Shown here in pieces: positions 28,671 through 37,844 of a stretch of 64,000 bases of DNA; the first letter of the stretch is position 1, and each line of letters opens with the position of its first letter. The stretch comes from Rubellimicrobium sp. Lineage in GTDB: Bacteria; Pseudomonadota; Alphaproteobacteria; Rhodobacterales; Rhodobacteraceae. A model generated the notes under the pieces. The model was not told where the DNA came from. It saw only the letters and a list, made by a program, of their open reading frames with translations, and ran no database searches. The stretch spans positions 1 to 64,000 of the forward strand of contig JADYZU010000019.1 of the NCBI GenBank assembly GCA_020852925.1. Direction: 5' to 3'. The position numbers were made by a program, and so were the translations under genes.

Positions 28671-30134
28671 CTACCGGCCCTGGCCCACGGCGCGGCCCGC
28701 GCCTTCGGGCAGGGGCAGCGCGGCATGGGCATCGGCCACCGCCTTGAGCCTGGCCCAGACCTCGGGCGCGGCCTTGACGGTGCGGCCTTCCTTCATGTCG
28801 ACATGCAGGCAGGTCTGCTCGACCGTCGCCAGCAGTTCGTCACCGCGCAGGATGCGGGTGAACGAACGGAAGCGCTTCTCGTCGGCCGAGATGATCTGCA
28901 CCGTCACCGTGAGCCGGTCGCCCAGTTTCGCCTCGCCCAGATGGCGGATGTGGCTTTCGACCGAATAGTAGCTGTGGCCGCCCGCCACATAGTCCATCCC
29001 CGCGCCGATCAGGCGCAGGAAGGCATCCGCCCCTTCGGAGGAACAGAAGTAGTAGCGGCTTTCGGTCATGTGGCCGTTGTAGTCGATCCAGCCCGGCAGG
29101 ACCTGCGGCCGCGCCAGCACCAGCGGCTGCGCGTCGGGGCCGGTGGCAAGACCGTCGATCAGCGCGGGCTTGCGCGCGGCGTCGATGTCGTTGAGCACCT
29201 TGCCCGCGCCCCAGTTGCGTTCCTTCAGCACGCGCATGAAGCCCACGAGATTGTCGTCGCGGATGCGTTCGAGTTCGCGGATCCCGTAGCGGCCCGATTG
29301 CGCGTCCGACTGGTCGGCGATCAGGTCCACGAGTTCATCGTTGAACTCGGGCACGTCCATGAGCTTCGTCCAGGGCCATTTCAGCGCGGGGCCGAACTGG
29401 GCCATGAAATGCTTCATCCCGGCCTCGCCGCCGGCGATGCGGTAGGTCTCGAACAGGCCCATCTGCGCCCAGCGCAGGCCAAAGCCCATGCGGATCGATT
29501 CGTCGATCTCCTCGGTCGTCGCCACCCCGTCCTTCACCAGCCAGAGCGCCTCGCGCCAGACCGCCTCGAGCAGGCGGTCGGCGATGTGGGCGTCGATCTC
29601 CTTGCGCACGAGAAGGGGGAACATGCCGATCTCGCGCATCACCGCCTCGGCGCGCGCGCGCATGCCGGCGCTGTTCGCCTCGCTGGGCACCAGTTCGACG
29701 AGGGGCAGCAGATAGACCGGGTTGAAGGGATGGGCGACGATGATCTGCCCGGGCGCGGCGGCGCCCTGCTGCAACTCGCTCGGGCGGAAGCCCGAGGTCG
29801 AGGAGCCGACGAGGGCCGCGGGCGCGGCCGCCTGGATCTGGCCCAGCACCCGATGCTTCAGCGGCAATTGCTCGGAGACCGACTCCTGCACCCAGTCGGC
29901 CCCGGCGACCGCCTCGGGCAGGGTGGCGGCAAAGGTCAGGCGTCCTTCCGCGGGCGCGGGCAGGTCCGAGAGCGCCGGCAGCGAACGGCGGGCATTGGCG
30001 AGGACCGCGCCGATCTTGCGCTCGGCCTCGGGGTCGGGGTCGAACACCGCCACGTCCCAGCCCGCAAGCAGGAAACGCGCGGCCCAGCCGCCGCCGATCA
30101 CGCCACCGCCGATGATTGCCGCCTTCTGCGCCAT
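28671..30134 (-). CDS. lcdH: L-carnitine 3-dehydrogenase fused to C-terminal (betainyl-CoA) thioesterase domain
   Basis: AAIIGGGVIGGGWAARFLLAGWDVAVFDPDPEAERK; HPFNPVYLLPLVELVPS; C-terminal hotdog VLPGWIDYNGHMTESRYYFCSSEGADAFLRLIG...FTRILRGDELLATVEQTCLHVDM. Confidence 0.88.
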   Translation of the reverse strand: MAQKAAIIGGGVIGGGWAARFLLAGWDVAVFDPDPEAERKIGAVLANARRSLPALSDLPAPAEGRLTFAATLPEAVAGADWVQESVSEQLPLKHRVLGQIQAAAPAALVGSSTSGFRPSELQQGAAAPGQIIVAHPFNPVYLLPLVELVPSEANSAGMRARAEAVMREIGMFPLLVRKEIDAHIADRLLEAVWREALWLVKDGVATTEEIDESIRMGFGLRWAQMGLFETYRIAGGEAGMKHFMAQFGPALKWPWTKLMDVPEFNDELVDLIADQSDAQSGRYGIRELERIRDDNLVGFMRVLKERNWGAGKVLNDIDAARKPALIDGLATGPDAQPLVLARPQVLPGWIDYNGHMTESRYYFCSSEGADAFLRLIGAGMDYVAGGHSYYSVESHIRHLGEAKLGDRLTVTVQIISADEKRFRSFTRILRGDELLATVEQTCLHVDMKEGRTVKAAPEVWARLKAVADAHAALPLPEGAGRAVGQGR

Positions 30135-30176
30135 GGCGCCCGTCCTTTCATTCCTGCCCGCCACAACGGCCGGGCG

Positions 30177-30554
30177 TCAGTCCACACAGATGGTTTCGGC
30201 CTCGCCCGCCTCGTTGAGGTAGCTGCGGCAGCCGTAGGGGTTGAGTTCGGGGGCACAGGTGCGACTCTCGGCATCGCACCAGGCGGTGCAGTCGCTCGAC
30301 CGTGTGCAGGCCTGTCCGGCATCGGGGGCCGGCCGGATGCAGAATTCGCCGCCAAGAAGCCCGGCGATGCCCACCCGTCCGCCGGCCGCCGCGCATTCGG
30401 CGCGTTCGGTCGCGCTCAGGACAGGCCGGGCTGAGTCGGTGTCGGAGCCGAGGTCGGGACTCGCGCCTTCGGCGACACAGCCCGCAAGGGCGTAAGCCAG
30501 AATCGCCGCCAGGCGCGGGATCGCCTTCGTGCCGGAACAGACCCATCCTGCCAT
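30177..30554 (-). CDS. small cysteine-rich putative lipoprotein of unknown function
   Basis: Signal + lipobox (LAAILAYALAGC); mature part ECAAAGGRVGIAGLLGGEFCIRPAPDAGQACTRSSDCTAWCDAESRTCAPELNPYGCRSYL...ICVD, eight cysteines beyond the lipid Cys. Confidence 0.8.
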   Translation of the reverse strand: MAGWVCSGTKAIPRLAAILAYALAGCVAEGASPDLGSDTDSARPVLSATERAECAAAGGRVGIAGLLGGEFCIRPAPDAGQACTRSSDCTAWCDAESRTCAPELNPYGCRSYLNEAGEAETICVD

Positions 30555-30651
30555 GAAGCCGCCTCCTTCACCCCGCTTCGCGCTCAAGGAATGCCCCCTT
30601 TCCCGCGCCCCGGGTCAACCGCCGCGACGGTCCCCGGGGGCGGCGGGCGTC

Positions 30652-31566
30652 TTACTTCGGCAGGGGCGCGCGTTTCTCGAGGTTGAGCCGCGCGCGCACT
30701 TCGGCGGGGGTGATGACCCGCGCGCCCAGTCCCTCGATGATCGTCACCGCGCGCTCGACCAGTTCGGCATTGGTGGCCAGATGCCCCTTGCCGAGCCAGA
30801 GGTTGTCCTCGAGGCCGACGCGCACGTTGCCCCCGGCCAGGACCGCCGCCGCGACATAGGGCATCTGGTGACGCCCCAGGCTGAAGGCAGACCAGTGCCA
30901 GTGCTTCGGCACGTTGTTCACCATCGCCATGAAGGTGTTGAGGTCGTCGGGCGCGCCCCAGGGAACGCCCATGCACAGTTGCACCAGCACCGGATCGGGG
31001 ATGATCCCCTCATCGGCAAGGGCGCGGGCGAACCACAGATGGCCGGTATCGAAGGCCTCGATCTCGATGCGGGTGCCCGCCTCGACCATGCGGCGCGCCA
31101 TGTCGCGCAGCATGCCCGGCGTGTTCACCATGACGTAATCGGCCTCGTTGAAGTTCATCGTGCCGCAGTCGAGGGTGCAGATCTCGGGCCGGCAATCGAC
31201 GACATGGGCCACACGTTCGGTCGCGCCGGCCATGTCGGATTTCTGCGACATGCGGTTCATCGTCTCGGTGCCGTCGAACAGCAGGTCGCCGCCCATGCCG
31301 GCGGTCAGGTTCAGCACCACATCGGTGGCCGAATCGCGGATGCGTTCGGTCACTTCACGATAGAGCGCCGGATCGCGCGCGGGCTTGCCCGTCTCGGGGT
31401 CGCGCACATGGCAGTGGACGACCGCGGCGCCGGCCTTCGCGGCGGCAATCGCGCTTTCGGCGATCTGCGCGGGCGAACGCGGCACATGCGGACTGCGATC
31501 CTGCGTGCCGCCCGATCCGGTGACGGCACAGGTGATGAAGACTTCGCGGTTCATCTCGAGCGGCAT
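30652..31566 (-). CDS. BKACE family (3-keto-5-aminohexanoate cleavage-type) protein; likely dehydrocarnitine cleavage enzyme
   Basis: VFITCAVTGSGGTQDRSPHVPRSPAQIAESAIAAAKAGAAVVHCHVRDPETGKPARDPALYREVTERIR; adjacent to lcdH as in cdhA/cdhB loci. Confidence 0.9.
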   Translation of the reverse strand: MPLEMNREVFITCAVTGSGGTQDRSPHVPRSPAQIAESAIAAAKAGAAVVHCHVRDPETGKPARDPALYREVTERIRDSATDVVLNLTAGMGGDLLFDGTETMNRMSQKSDMAGATERVAHVVDCRPEICTLDCGTMNFNEADYVMVNTPGMLRDMARRMVEAGTRIEIEAFDTGHLWFARALADEGIIPDPVLVQLCMGVPWGAPDDLNTFMAMVNNVPKHWHWSAFSLGRHQMPYVAAAVLAGGNVRVGLEDNLWLGKGHLATNAELVERAVTIIEGLGARVITPAEVRARLNLEKRAPLPK

Positions 31567-31658
31567 GGAATCCCCCTTCGCACTGGCAGCAATCTAGCGG
31601 CGGGGCGGGCGGGGCATGTGCGGAAAACGGTCATTCATCGCCCAAAAGAGACGCTGCG

Positions 31659-32552
31659 TCACAGCGCTCCGGGGCAGAAGGCCAGGATATGGCCGGGTTG
31701 GCCCGCGGGGGTCAGCAGGGGGTCGCGCAGAACCAGGCTCGCGGGGCGGGCGGGATCGGCGCAGGCATCGGCCAGGCTGTCGGCCGCATCGTCGGCATAT
31801 TCGATGCCGATGACCTGCGCCACCCCGTAGACCCCGGTATAGGCGGCGCATTCGCCCCAGCGATGGCAGGATTCGGCCACGGCAAAGCGAAAGCCGATCT
31901 CGTCGCGCCCGCGCGCCCCGAGTTCGGCGCCGTTCTTCTGACCCGCCGGCAGGCCCAGCGCCGCCGCCGCGCGCACGAGCGAGGTGGCAAAGGCCACCGC
32001 ATCCTCGATGTCGAGATAGCCGCCCGAGCGGGTGTAGGAATCGAGGTTGTCGAATTCGATCGCGTCAAAGCCTTTCGCGGCGCAGCGGCGGATGTCGGCA
32101 AGCCGCCGTTCGAGATTGGCCGCGCGCGCGCCGGAGTCGGAGATGTCGAGCAGGTATTCGTCCGGCCAGCCGGGATCGGCGAGGGGCGCCCCTCCGGGCC
32201 CCGGCACGAGGAGCGAGGGGGGCCACCCCTCGCCGAGCTGGGTCTGGAAGCCGTTCACATAGCAGATGTTGTAGAGGCCGGGGGCGGGGTCTTCGGTGCT
32301 GTCGCGGGCGACGACCGTCACGCCCGGTGCCGGGGGATAGGCGCCGCCAAGCTGATAATCGGCGCGCGCGCCCGCTGGCAGCGGCCCCCCCGGCGCCGCC
32401 TCTGTGCCCCGGGCCGAGGTCAGGGGCGATGCCGCGACCCGCGCAAGAGAGGCGACCAGGACCGCCCGCGGCAGCGCCGCGCGCGGGCGGGAATGAGGAC
32501 CGGACGGCAGGCCGCAGGGGGCGGCGGGGCGTTGCGGGTGATGCGTCGTCAT
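31659..32552 (-). CDS. endo alpha-1,4 polygalactosaminidase-like (GH114/TM1410) protein
   Basis: GLYNICYVNGFQTQ...WPDEYLLDISDSGARAANLERRLADIRRCAAKGFDAIEFDNLDSYTRSGGYLDIEDAVAFATSLVRAAAALGLPAGQKNGAEL. Start chosen at MTTHHPQRP. Confidence 0.85.
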   Translation of the reverse strand: MTTHHPQRPAAPCGLPSGPHSRPRAALPRAVLVASLARVAASPLTSARGTEAAPGGPLPAGARADYQLGGAYPPAPGVTVVARDSTEDPAPGLYNICYVNGFQTQLGEGWPPSLLVPGPGGAPLADPGWPDEYLLDISDSGARAANLERRLADIRRCAAKGFDAIEFDNLDSYTRSGGYLDIEDAVAFATSLVRAAAALGLPAGQKNGAELGARGRDEIGFRFAVAESCHRWGECAAYTGVYGVAQVIGIEYADDAADSLADACADPARPASLVLRDPLLTPAGQPGHILAFCPGAL

Positions 32553-32619
32553 GCCAGCCTGTTCGCACGGGGTGTGCTTTGGCGCAACCGCCGCGGCTGC
32601 GCAGACAGGAGGAACTCCC

Positions 32620-33330
32620 ATGACCCGCTTCACCGTCGCCGCGCTGCACATCGGCCGCGCGCGCCCCTTCGGCCCGTCGGGCGAGTTGTCGGCCATCGAC
32701 AAGCTGCCGGTGGCGGGGCCGGTCATGGCCGGGGCGAGCGGGCTTGCGGGGGACGAACAGGGCGATCCGCACCGGCACGGCGGGCCGGACAAGGCGCTCC
32801 ATGCCTATGCGCGCGCGCAATATCCGCTCTGGGCGCGTGACCTGCCGCAGATCGCAGAGCGCTTTCACCCCGGCGCCTTTGGCGAGAACCTGGTGGTGGA
32901 CGGCGCGACCGAGGCGGATGTCTGTCTTGGCGACCGCTGGCAGGTGGGGGGCGCCCTGCTGGAGGTGAGCCAGTCGCGCCAGCCCTGCTGGAAGCTCAAC
33001 CACCGGTTCGGCCTGCCCGACATGGCGCGGCGCGTGCAGGACAGCGGGCGCACCGGCTGGTATTTCCGGGTGATCGGACCCGGCCCGATCGGCGCGGGCG
33101 ACGAGGCTTGGCTGCGCGCGCGGCCCTTCGGGGACTGGCCGCTGACGCGGGTGGGGGATGTCCTTTACCGCGACACGCTGGACCGGGGGGCGCTGGCGGC
33201 ACTGGCGGCGATCCCCGGCCTGCCCGCGAGTTGGCAACGGCTGGCCGCGAACCGGCTGGCGCGGGGCGAGGTCGAGGACTGGAGCGCGCGCCTCGAGCCT
33301 CCGCCGGCGGGACGGGAAGGGGGGGGATGA
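32620..33330 (+). CDS. MOSC domain-containing protein (YiiM-like)
   Basis: AGGAGG upstream of ATG 32620; GDEQGDPHRHGGPDKALHAYARAQYPLWARDLP...FGENLVVDGATEADVCLGDRWQVGGALLEVSQSRQPCWKL. Confidence 0.94.
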   Translation: MTRFTVAALHIGRARPFGPSGELSAIDKLPVAGPVMAGASGLAGDEQGDPHRHGGPDKALHAYARAQYPLWARDLPQIAERFHPGAFGENLVVDGATEADVCLGDRWQVGGALLEVSQSRQPCWKLNHRFGLPDMARRVQDSGRTGWYFRVIGPGPIGAGDEAWLRARPFGDWPLTRVGDVLYRDTLDRGALAALAAIPGLPASWQRLAANRLARGEVEDWSARLEPPPAGREGGG

Positions 33331-33348
33331 GGGGCGCCGAGTCAGAAA

Positions 33349-33369
33349 ATGATTGTCAGCGTCAATCAT
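33349..33369. promoter_or_regulatory. inverted repeat ATGATTG-N7-CAATCAT upstream of marR-type gene; candidate operator
   Basis: Perfect 7-bp arms read directly: ATGATTG TCAGCGT CAATCAT, 74 bp upstream of the MarR start. Confidence 0.5.
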
Positions 33370-33442
33370 GACCTTCAGACTGGCCTGACCGGGGGCACGG
33401 GAATCGCCCCCGAGGGGGGGGGACAGGCCCGAGGGGGACAGG

Positions 33443-33976
33443 ATGGACGATGCCGGCCCGGCACATTCAGGCCGCTTCACGCCGCTGGCCGCGCCGGGCG
33501 GCGGCGGGGATGCGCCCGATCTCGATATCCTGGGCGACACCATCGGCTTCTATATCCGCGTCCTCGACCTGGCGGTATCGCGCGATCTTGACCGGCGGCT
33601 TGACGGGCTCGAGGTGGCGCGCGGCAAGGGCAAGATCACGAGCCTGCTGCTCATCGACCGTCATCCGGGCATCCGCCCCTCGGAACTGGCGGATCGCACG
33701 CTGAAGGACCGCGCCCAGATCGCGCGGATCATCGAGGGCTTCATCGCCCACGGCCTGGTCGAGCGGCGCACCGCCGACGACGACAGCCGCGCGGCCGACC
33801 TGCGCGTGACCGCGAAAGGCGCCGCCCTGGCCACCCGCGTGCGCCAGACCATCACCGCGCAGGACCGGGCCTTTTTCGCGCCGCTGATCGCCGGGGAGGA
33901 CCGGCAGCGGCTCATCGCGCTGCTGCGGCGGGCCTATCTGGGCCTGCTGGCCCGCGAGGGGGGGATCGGGGCATGA
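33443..33976 (+). CDS. MarR family transcriptional regulator
   Basis: ARGKGKITSLLLIDRHPGIRPSELADRTLKDRAQIARIIEGFIAHGLVERRTADDDSRAADLRVTAKG winged-helix. Confidence 0.92.
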   Translation: MDDAGPAHSGRFTPLAAPGGGGDAPDLDILGDTIGFYIRVLDLAVSRDLDRRLDGLEVARGKGKITSLLLIDRHPGIRPSELADRTLKDRAQIARIIEGFIAHGLVERRTADDDSRAADLRVTAKGAALATRVRQTITAQDRAFFAPLIAGEDRQRLIALLRRAYLGLLAREGGIGA

Positions 33977-34686
33977 TGCGCACGGCGCTTGTCTCTGGCG
34001 CGGGGCGCGGCATCGGCGCGGCGATCGCGCGGCACTTTCTTGAACTGGGGTGGAATGTCTCGGCCGGGGTGCGCGGGGGCATCGTGCCGGACTGGGCCGC
34101 CGATCCCGCGCTGGCCGCGCATCGCGGGCGGCTGCATGTCGCCGCCTATGATGCCACCGAACCGGGGGCGGAAACCGCCTGGGTCGCCGCCGCGCGCGCA
34201 CGTTTCGGCGCGGTGGACAGCGTGGTGGCCAATGCCGGGATCGCGCGGATGGGTTCGGTGATCGAGGTCGCCGACGCCGATCTGACGGCGATGTTCGAGG
34301 TGAACGTCATGGCGCCGCGCCGCCTTGCGCAGGCGGCCTGGGACGATCTGCTGGCGCATGGCGCGGGGCGGTTCGTCATCCTGTCGTCGCTGTCGGGCAA
34401 GCGGGTGAAGTCGGCAATGTCGGGCGCCTATTCCCTGTCCAAGTTCGCGGCGACCGCGCTGGCCCACGGATTGCGCCATGCCGGATTCGACCACGGCCTG
34501 CGCGCCACCGCGCTTTGCCCCGGGCTGGTCGCCACCGACATGGGCCGCGCCGTCAGCGACCGCGACCCGCAGCGCATGACCCGCCCCGAGGACATCGCCC
34601 GCATCGCCGCGCTGCTGATTTCGCTGCCGAACGAGGCAAGCGTGGCCGAATTTGCCGTCAACTGCCAGATCGAGGAATTCTTCTGA
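33973..34686 (+). CDS. SDR family NAD(P)-dependent oxidoreductase
   Basis: MMRTALVSGAGRGIGAAIARHFLELGWNV; VANAGIARMG; YSLSKFAATALAHGLRH. Confidence 0.94.
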   Translation: MMRTALVSGAGRGIGAAIARHFLELGWNVSAGVRGGIVPDWAADPALAAHRGRLHVAAYDATEPGAETAWVAAARARFGAVDSVVANAGIARMGSVIEVADADLTAMFEVNVMAPRRLAQAAWDDLLAHGAGRFVILSSLSGKRVKSAMSGAYSLSKFAATALAHGLRHAGFDHGLRATALCPGLVATDMGRAVSDRDPQRMTRPEDIARIAALLISLPNEASVAEFAVNCQIEEFF

Positions 34687-36017
34687 TGCCCGGCCCCCGC
34701 GTCAATCCCGTCCATGGCGATGCCGACCTGCCGCGCAAGGTCGATGTCGTGGTCATCGGCGGCGGGATCATCGGCGCGTCGAGCGCGCTTGAACTGGCCG
34801 AGCGCGGCCTTTCGGTCGCCCTGTGTGAGAAGGGCGGCATCGGGCAGGAGCAGTCCAGCCGCAACTGGGGCTGGGTGCGGATCTCGCGGCGCGACCCGCG
34901 CGAAGTGCCCCTCATGGCCGAGGCGCTGCGCCTGTGGGCGGGGCTGAACGAACGCACCGGGCGCGAGACCGGCTATCGGCGCGCCGGCATCATCTTTACC
35001 TGCACCACCGACCGCGAATACGAGGAACACGCCCGCTGGAACGACCATCTGACACCCTACCAGATGGACAGCCGCATGATTTCCGGGCGCGAATTCCGCG
35101 ACCTGTTTCCGGGAACCACGCTTGATCTCAAGGGGGCGCTCCATACCGCGGTCGATGGCCGGGCCGAGCCGCAGTTCGCCGCCCCCGCCATCGCCGAGGC
35201 CGCGCGCGAGCGGGGGGCGCATCTGCTGACCGAATGCGCCGTGCGCGGGATCGAGACTTCGGCCGGGCGCATCAGTGGCGTCGTGACCGAACGCGGGCCG
35301 ATCGCCTGTTCCGCGGTGGTGCTGGCCGGCGGGGCCTGGTCGAACCTGTTCGCCGGCAACATGGGGGTCGATTTCCCGCAACTGAAGGTGATGAACTCGG
35401 TCATCCGCACGCGGCCGCTCGAGGGGGGGCCGGATCAGGCGATCTGGCACCGTGATTTCGCCATCCGCAAGCGCAGCGACGGCGGCTATACCATCGCCTC
35501 GGGGCACGAGAATGTCGTGCGCATCGTGCCGCGGTCGCTGCGCTATGCCCGCGCCTTCCTGCCGGCGCTGCGGTCGGAATGGCGGGCGCTGAACTTCCGG
35601 CTGGGCTGGGCCTTTCTGGACGAGGCGCGCATCCCCACACGCTGGTCCCTCGATGAACCAAGCCCGTTCGAATACAACCGCGTCCTCGATCCGGTGCCGA
35701 ACCGGCGCATGACGGAACGCGCGCTTGCCGCGGCGAAACGCGCCTTTCCGGTGCTCGCGCAGGCCGAGATCGCCCAGCGCTGGGCTGGCTACATCGACGT
35801 GACGCCCGATGCGATCCCGGTCATCTCTCCGGTCGCGGCGGTGCCGGGCTTCTACCTGGCTTCGGGGTTCTCGGGGCACGGGTTCGGGATCGGGCCGGCT
35901 GCGGGGCGACTCATGGCCGATCTGGTCACCGGGGCCCCGCCGCTGGTCGATCCCGCGGATTTCCGCCTGAGCCGGTTCTTCGACGGCTCGCGCATCGAAC
36001 TGATCAGCGGGTTCTGA
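34686..36017 (+). CDS. NAD(P)/FAD-dependent oxidoreductase (DadA/SoxB-like amine/amino acid oxidase)
   Basis: KVDVVVIGGGIIGASSALELAERGLSVALCEKGGIGQEQSSRNWGWVR; GFYLASGFSGHGFGIGPAAGRLMADLV. Confidence 0.93.
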   Translation: MPGPRVNPVHGDADLPRKVDVVVIGGGIIGASSALELAERGLSVALCEKGGIGQEQSSRNWGWVRISRRDPREVPLMAEALRLWAGLNERTGRETGYRRAGIIFTCTTDREYEEHARWNDHLTPYQMDSRMISGREFRDLFPGTTLDLKGALHTAVDGRAEPQFAAPAIAEAARERGAHLLTECAVRGIETSAGRISGVVTERGPIACSAVVLAGGAWSNLFAGNMGVDFPQLKVMNSVIRTRPLEGGPDQAIWHRDFAIRKRSDGGYTIASGHENVVRIVPRSLRYARAFLPALRSEWRALNFRLGWAFLDEARIPTRWSLDEPSPFEYNRVLDPVPNRRMTERALAAAKRAFPVLAQAEIAQRWAGYIDVTPDAIPVISPVAAVPGFYLASGFSGHGFGIGPAAGRLMADLVTGAPPLVDPADFRLSRFFDGSRIELISGF

Positions 36018-36108
36018 CCCGCCTCGGCCCGGCCGGACCCCGGCCGGGCCACCACAGACGGGCGATCAGGCCCGCAACATGCGCAACCGACTGGGAGGAG
36101 TCATCGCC

Positions 36109-37755
36109 ATGGGCACCAGCAATCTGATCCTCAACCGCCGCCGCACCCTCGGCCTCATGGGGGCGACCGGCATCGCCGCCGCGCTGCCGGGATTCGGCCC
36201 GCTTGGCCAGGCCGCGGCGGCAGGCACGCCCGCGGGGCAGGTCATCGTCGGCTTCTCGCAAGAGCCGACGGTCTTCAACCCGAACCTGCCGCATATCGAG
36301 GTGGACGAGGGCATCTATTACGCGATCTTCGACACGCTCATCGACGTGAACCCGGACGGGTCGTTCTTTCCGCTGCTTGCGGCCGAAGTGCCGACGCAGG
36401 CCAACGGCGGCATCTCGGAGGACGGCAAGACCTGGACGGTAAAACTGCGCGAGGGCGTGACCTGGCACGACGGCACCCCCTTCACCGCGCATGACGTGAA
36501 ATTCACGCTCGAACTGCTGGTCAACCCGGATTTCCGTTCGTGGCGGCGCAACGGGCATGAACTCATCTCCGCGATCGAGGTCGTCTCGGATACCGAGATC
36601 CGCTGGACGATGGAACGCGCCTTTGCGCCCTATGCCTCGATCCTGGCCACCACCTGGATCGTGCCGCGTCACGCCTTCGAGGGCGTGGATCCCAACGATG
36701 CCCCCTTCAACAACAGCCCGATCGGCACCGGCGCCTTCAAATGGGCGAACCGCGTCGCCGGCGACCATATCGAGCTGGTCGCCAACACCGACTATTTCGG
36801 CGACGGCCCGCATCTCGAGCGGCTGGTGGTGAAATACATCCCCGACATGACGGTGCTCTATACCCAGTTCCGTTCGGGCGACATCGACTGTGTCGGCGTG
36901 CAATGGATTTCTCCGGACCACTACGAAGAGGCCAGGGGCCTGCCCGAACGCGTGGTCACCGTGGACGGGGTCGGGTTCTTCGAATCGATGGCGCTCAACC
37001 AGCTCAAGCCGCTGTTTCAGGAAAAGGCGGTGCGCGAGGCGCTTTATGCGGCGATCGACAAGGAGGCGATCATCGACGCGCTCTATTACGGCGTGCCGAC
37101 CCCGACCGAAACCTTCATGCCGCGCGAGTTCCCCTACTACAACGAGAACCTGCCCGCGCACGAATTCAGCATTGCCCGCGCCAACGAGATCCTCGACGGC
37201 GCCGGCTGGACGCGCGGGGCCGACGGCATCCGCGAGAAGGACGGCACGCGCCTTGCCTTCACCAACTCGACCACGGCGGGCAACCACCTGCGCGAACAGG
37301 TGCAGCAGTTCCTTCAGCAGACCTTCCTCGAGATCGGGGCCGAAATGACCATCTCGAACCTGCCGCCGGCGGTGATGTGGGGCGACTACTGGATGCTGTC
37401 GCAGTTCGACACGGTGATTGTCGGGCTCAATGTCTTTGCCGGACCGGACCCGGATTGCGCGGACTTCTTCATGTCCACCTCGATCCCGGCCAAGGGCGGC
37501 AACGGCCAGAACACCTTTGCCTACGAAAGCGCGGAGGTGGACCGCCTTCTTGCCGAAGGGGCGGGACTGATGAGTTTCGAGGAGCGGCTGCCGATCTACC
37601 GGCGCCTTCAGGAGGTGATCCGCGAGGATCTGCCCTTCCTGCCGATCTACCAGTACGCGGTCGTGCGCGGCAAGAAGGAGGGCCTCGAGGGCTATACCGC
37701 CAACATCAACAACCGCATCGACACCTGGAACGTGCGCGACTGGTCCTGGACCTGA
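36109..37755 (+). CDS. peptide-type ABC transporter substrate-binding protein
   Basis: Tat-like leader NRRRTLGLMGATGIAAALPG; VKLREGVTWHDGTPFTAHDVKFTLELLVNPDFRSWRRNG. Confidence 0.94.
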   Translation: MGTSNLILNRRRTLGLMGATGIAAALPGFGPLGQAAAAGTPAGQVIVGFSQEPTVFNPNLPHIEVDEGIYYAIFDTLIDVNPDGSFFPLLAAEVPTQANGGISEDGKTWTVKLREGVTWHDGTPFTAHDVKFTLELLVNPDFRSWRRNGHELISAIEVVSDTEIRWTMERAFAPYASILATTWIVPRHAFEGVDPNDAPFNNSPIGTGAFKWANRVAGDHIELVANTDYFGDGPHLERLVVKYIPDMTVLYTQFRSGDIDCVGVQWISPDHYEEARGLPERVVTVDGVGFFESMALNQLKPLFQEKAVREALYAAIDKEAIIDALYYGVPTPTETFMPREFPYYNENLPAHEFSIARANEILDGAGWTRGADGIREKDGTRLAFTNSTTAGNHLREQVQQFLQQTFLEIGAEMTISNLPPAVMWGDYWMLSQFDTVIVGLNVFAGPDPDCADFFMSTSIPAKGGNGQNTFAYESAEVDRLLAEGAGLMSFEERLPIYRRLQEVIREDLPFLPIYQYAVVRGKKEGLEGYTANINNRIDTWNVRDWSWT

Positions 37756-37844
37756 TCCGCACCCGGCCCGGCCTGCCCCCTTCTTCTCCCGGGCGGGCCG
37801 GGATCCCGGCCCTGCGCCGGCGCCACGGTTCCAAGGAGGCTTGA

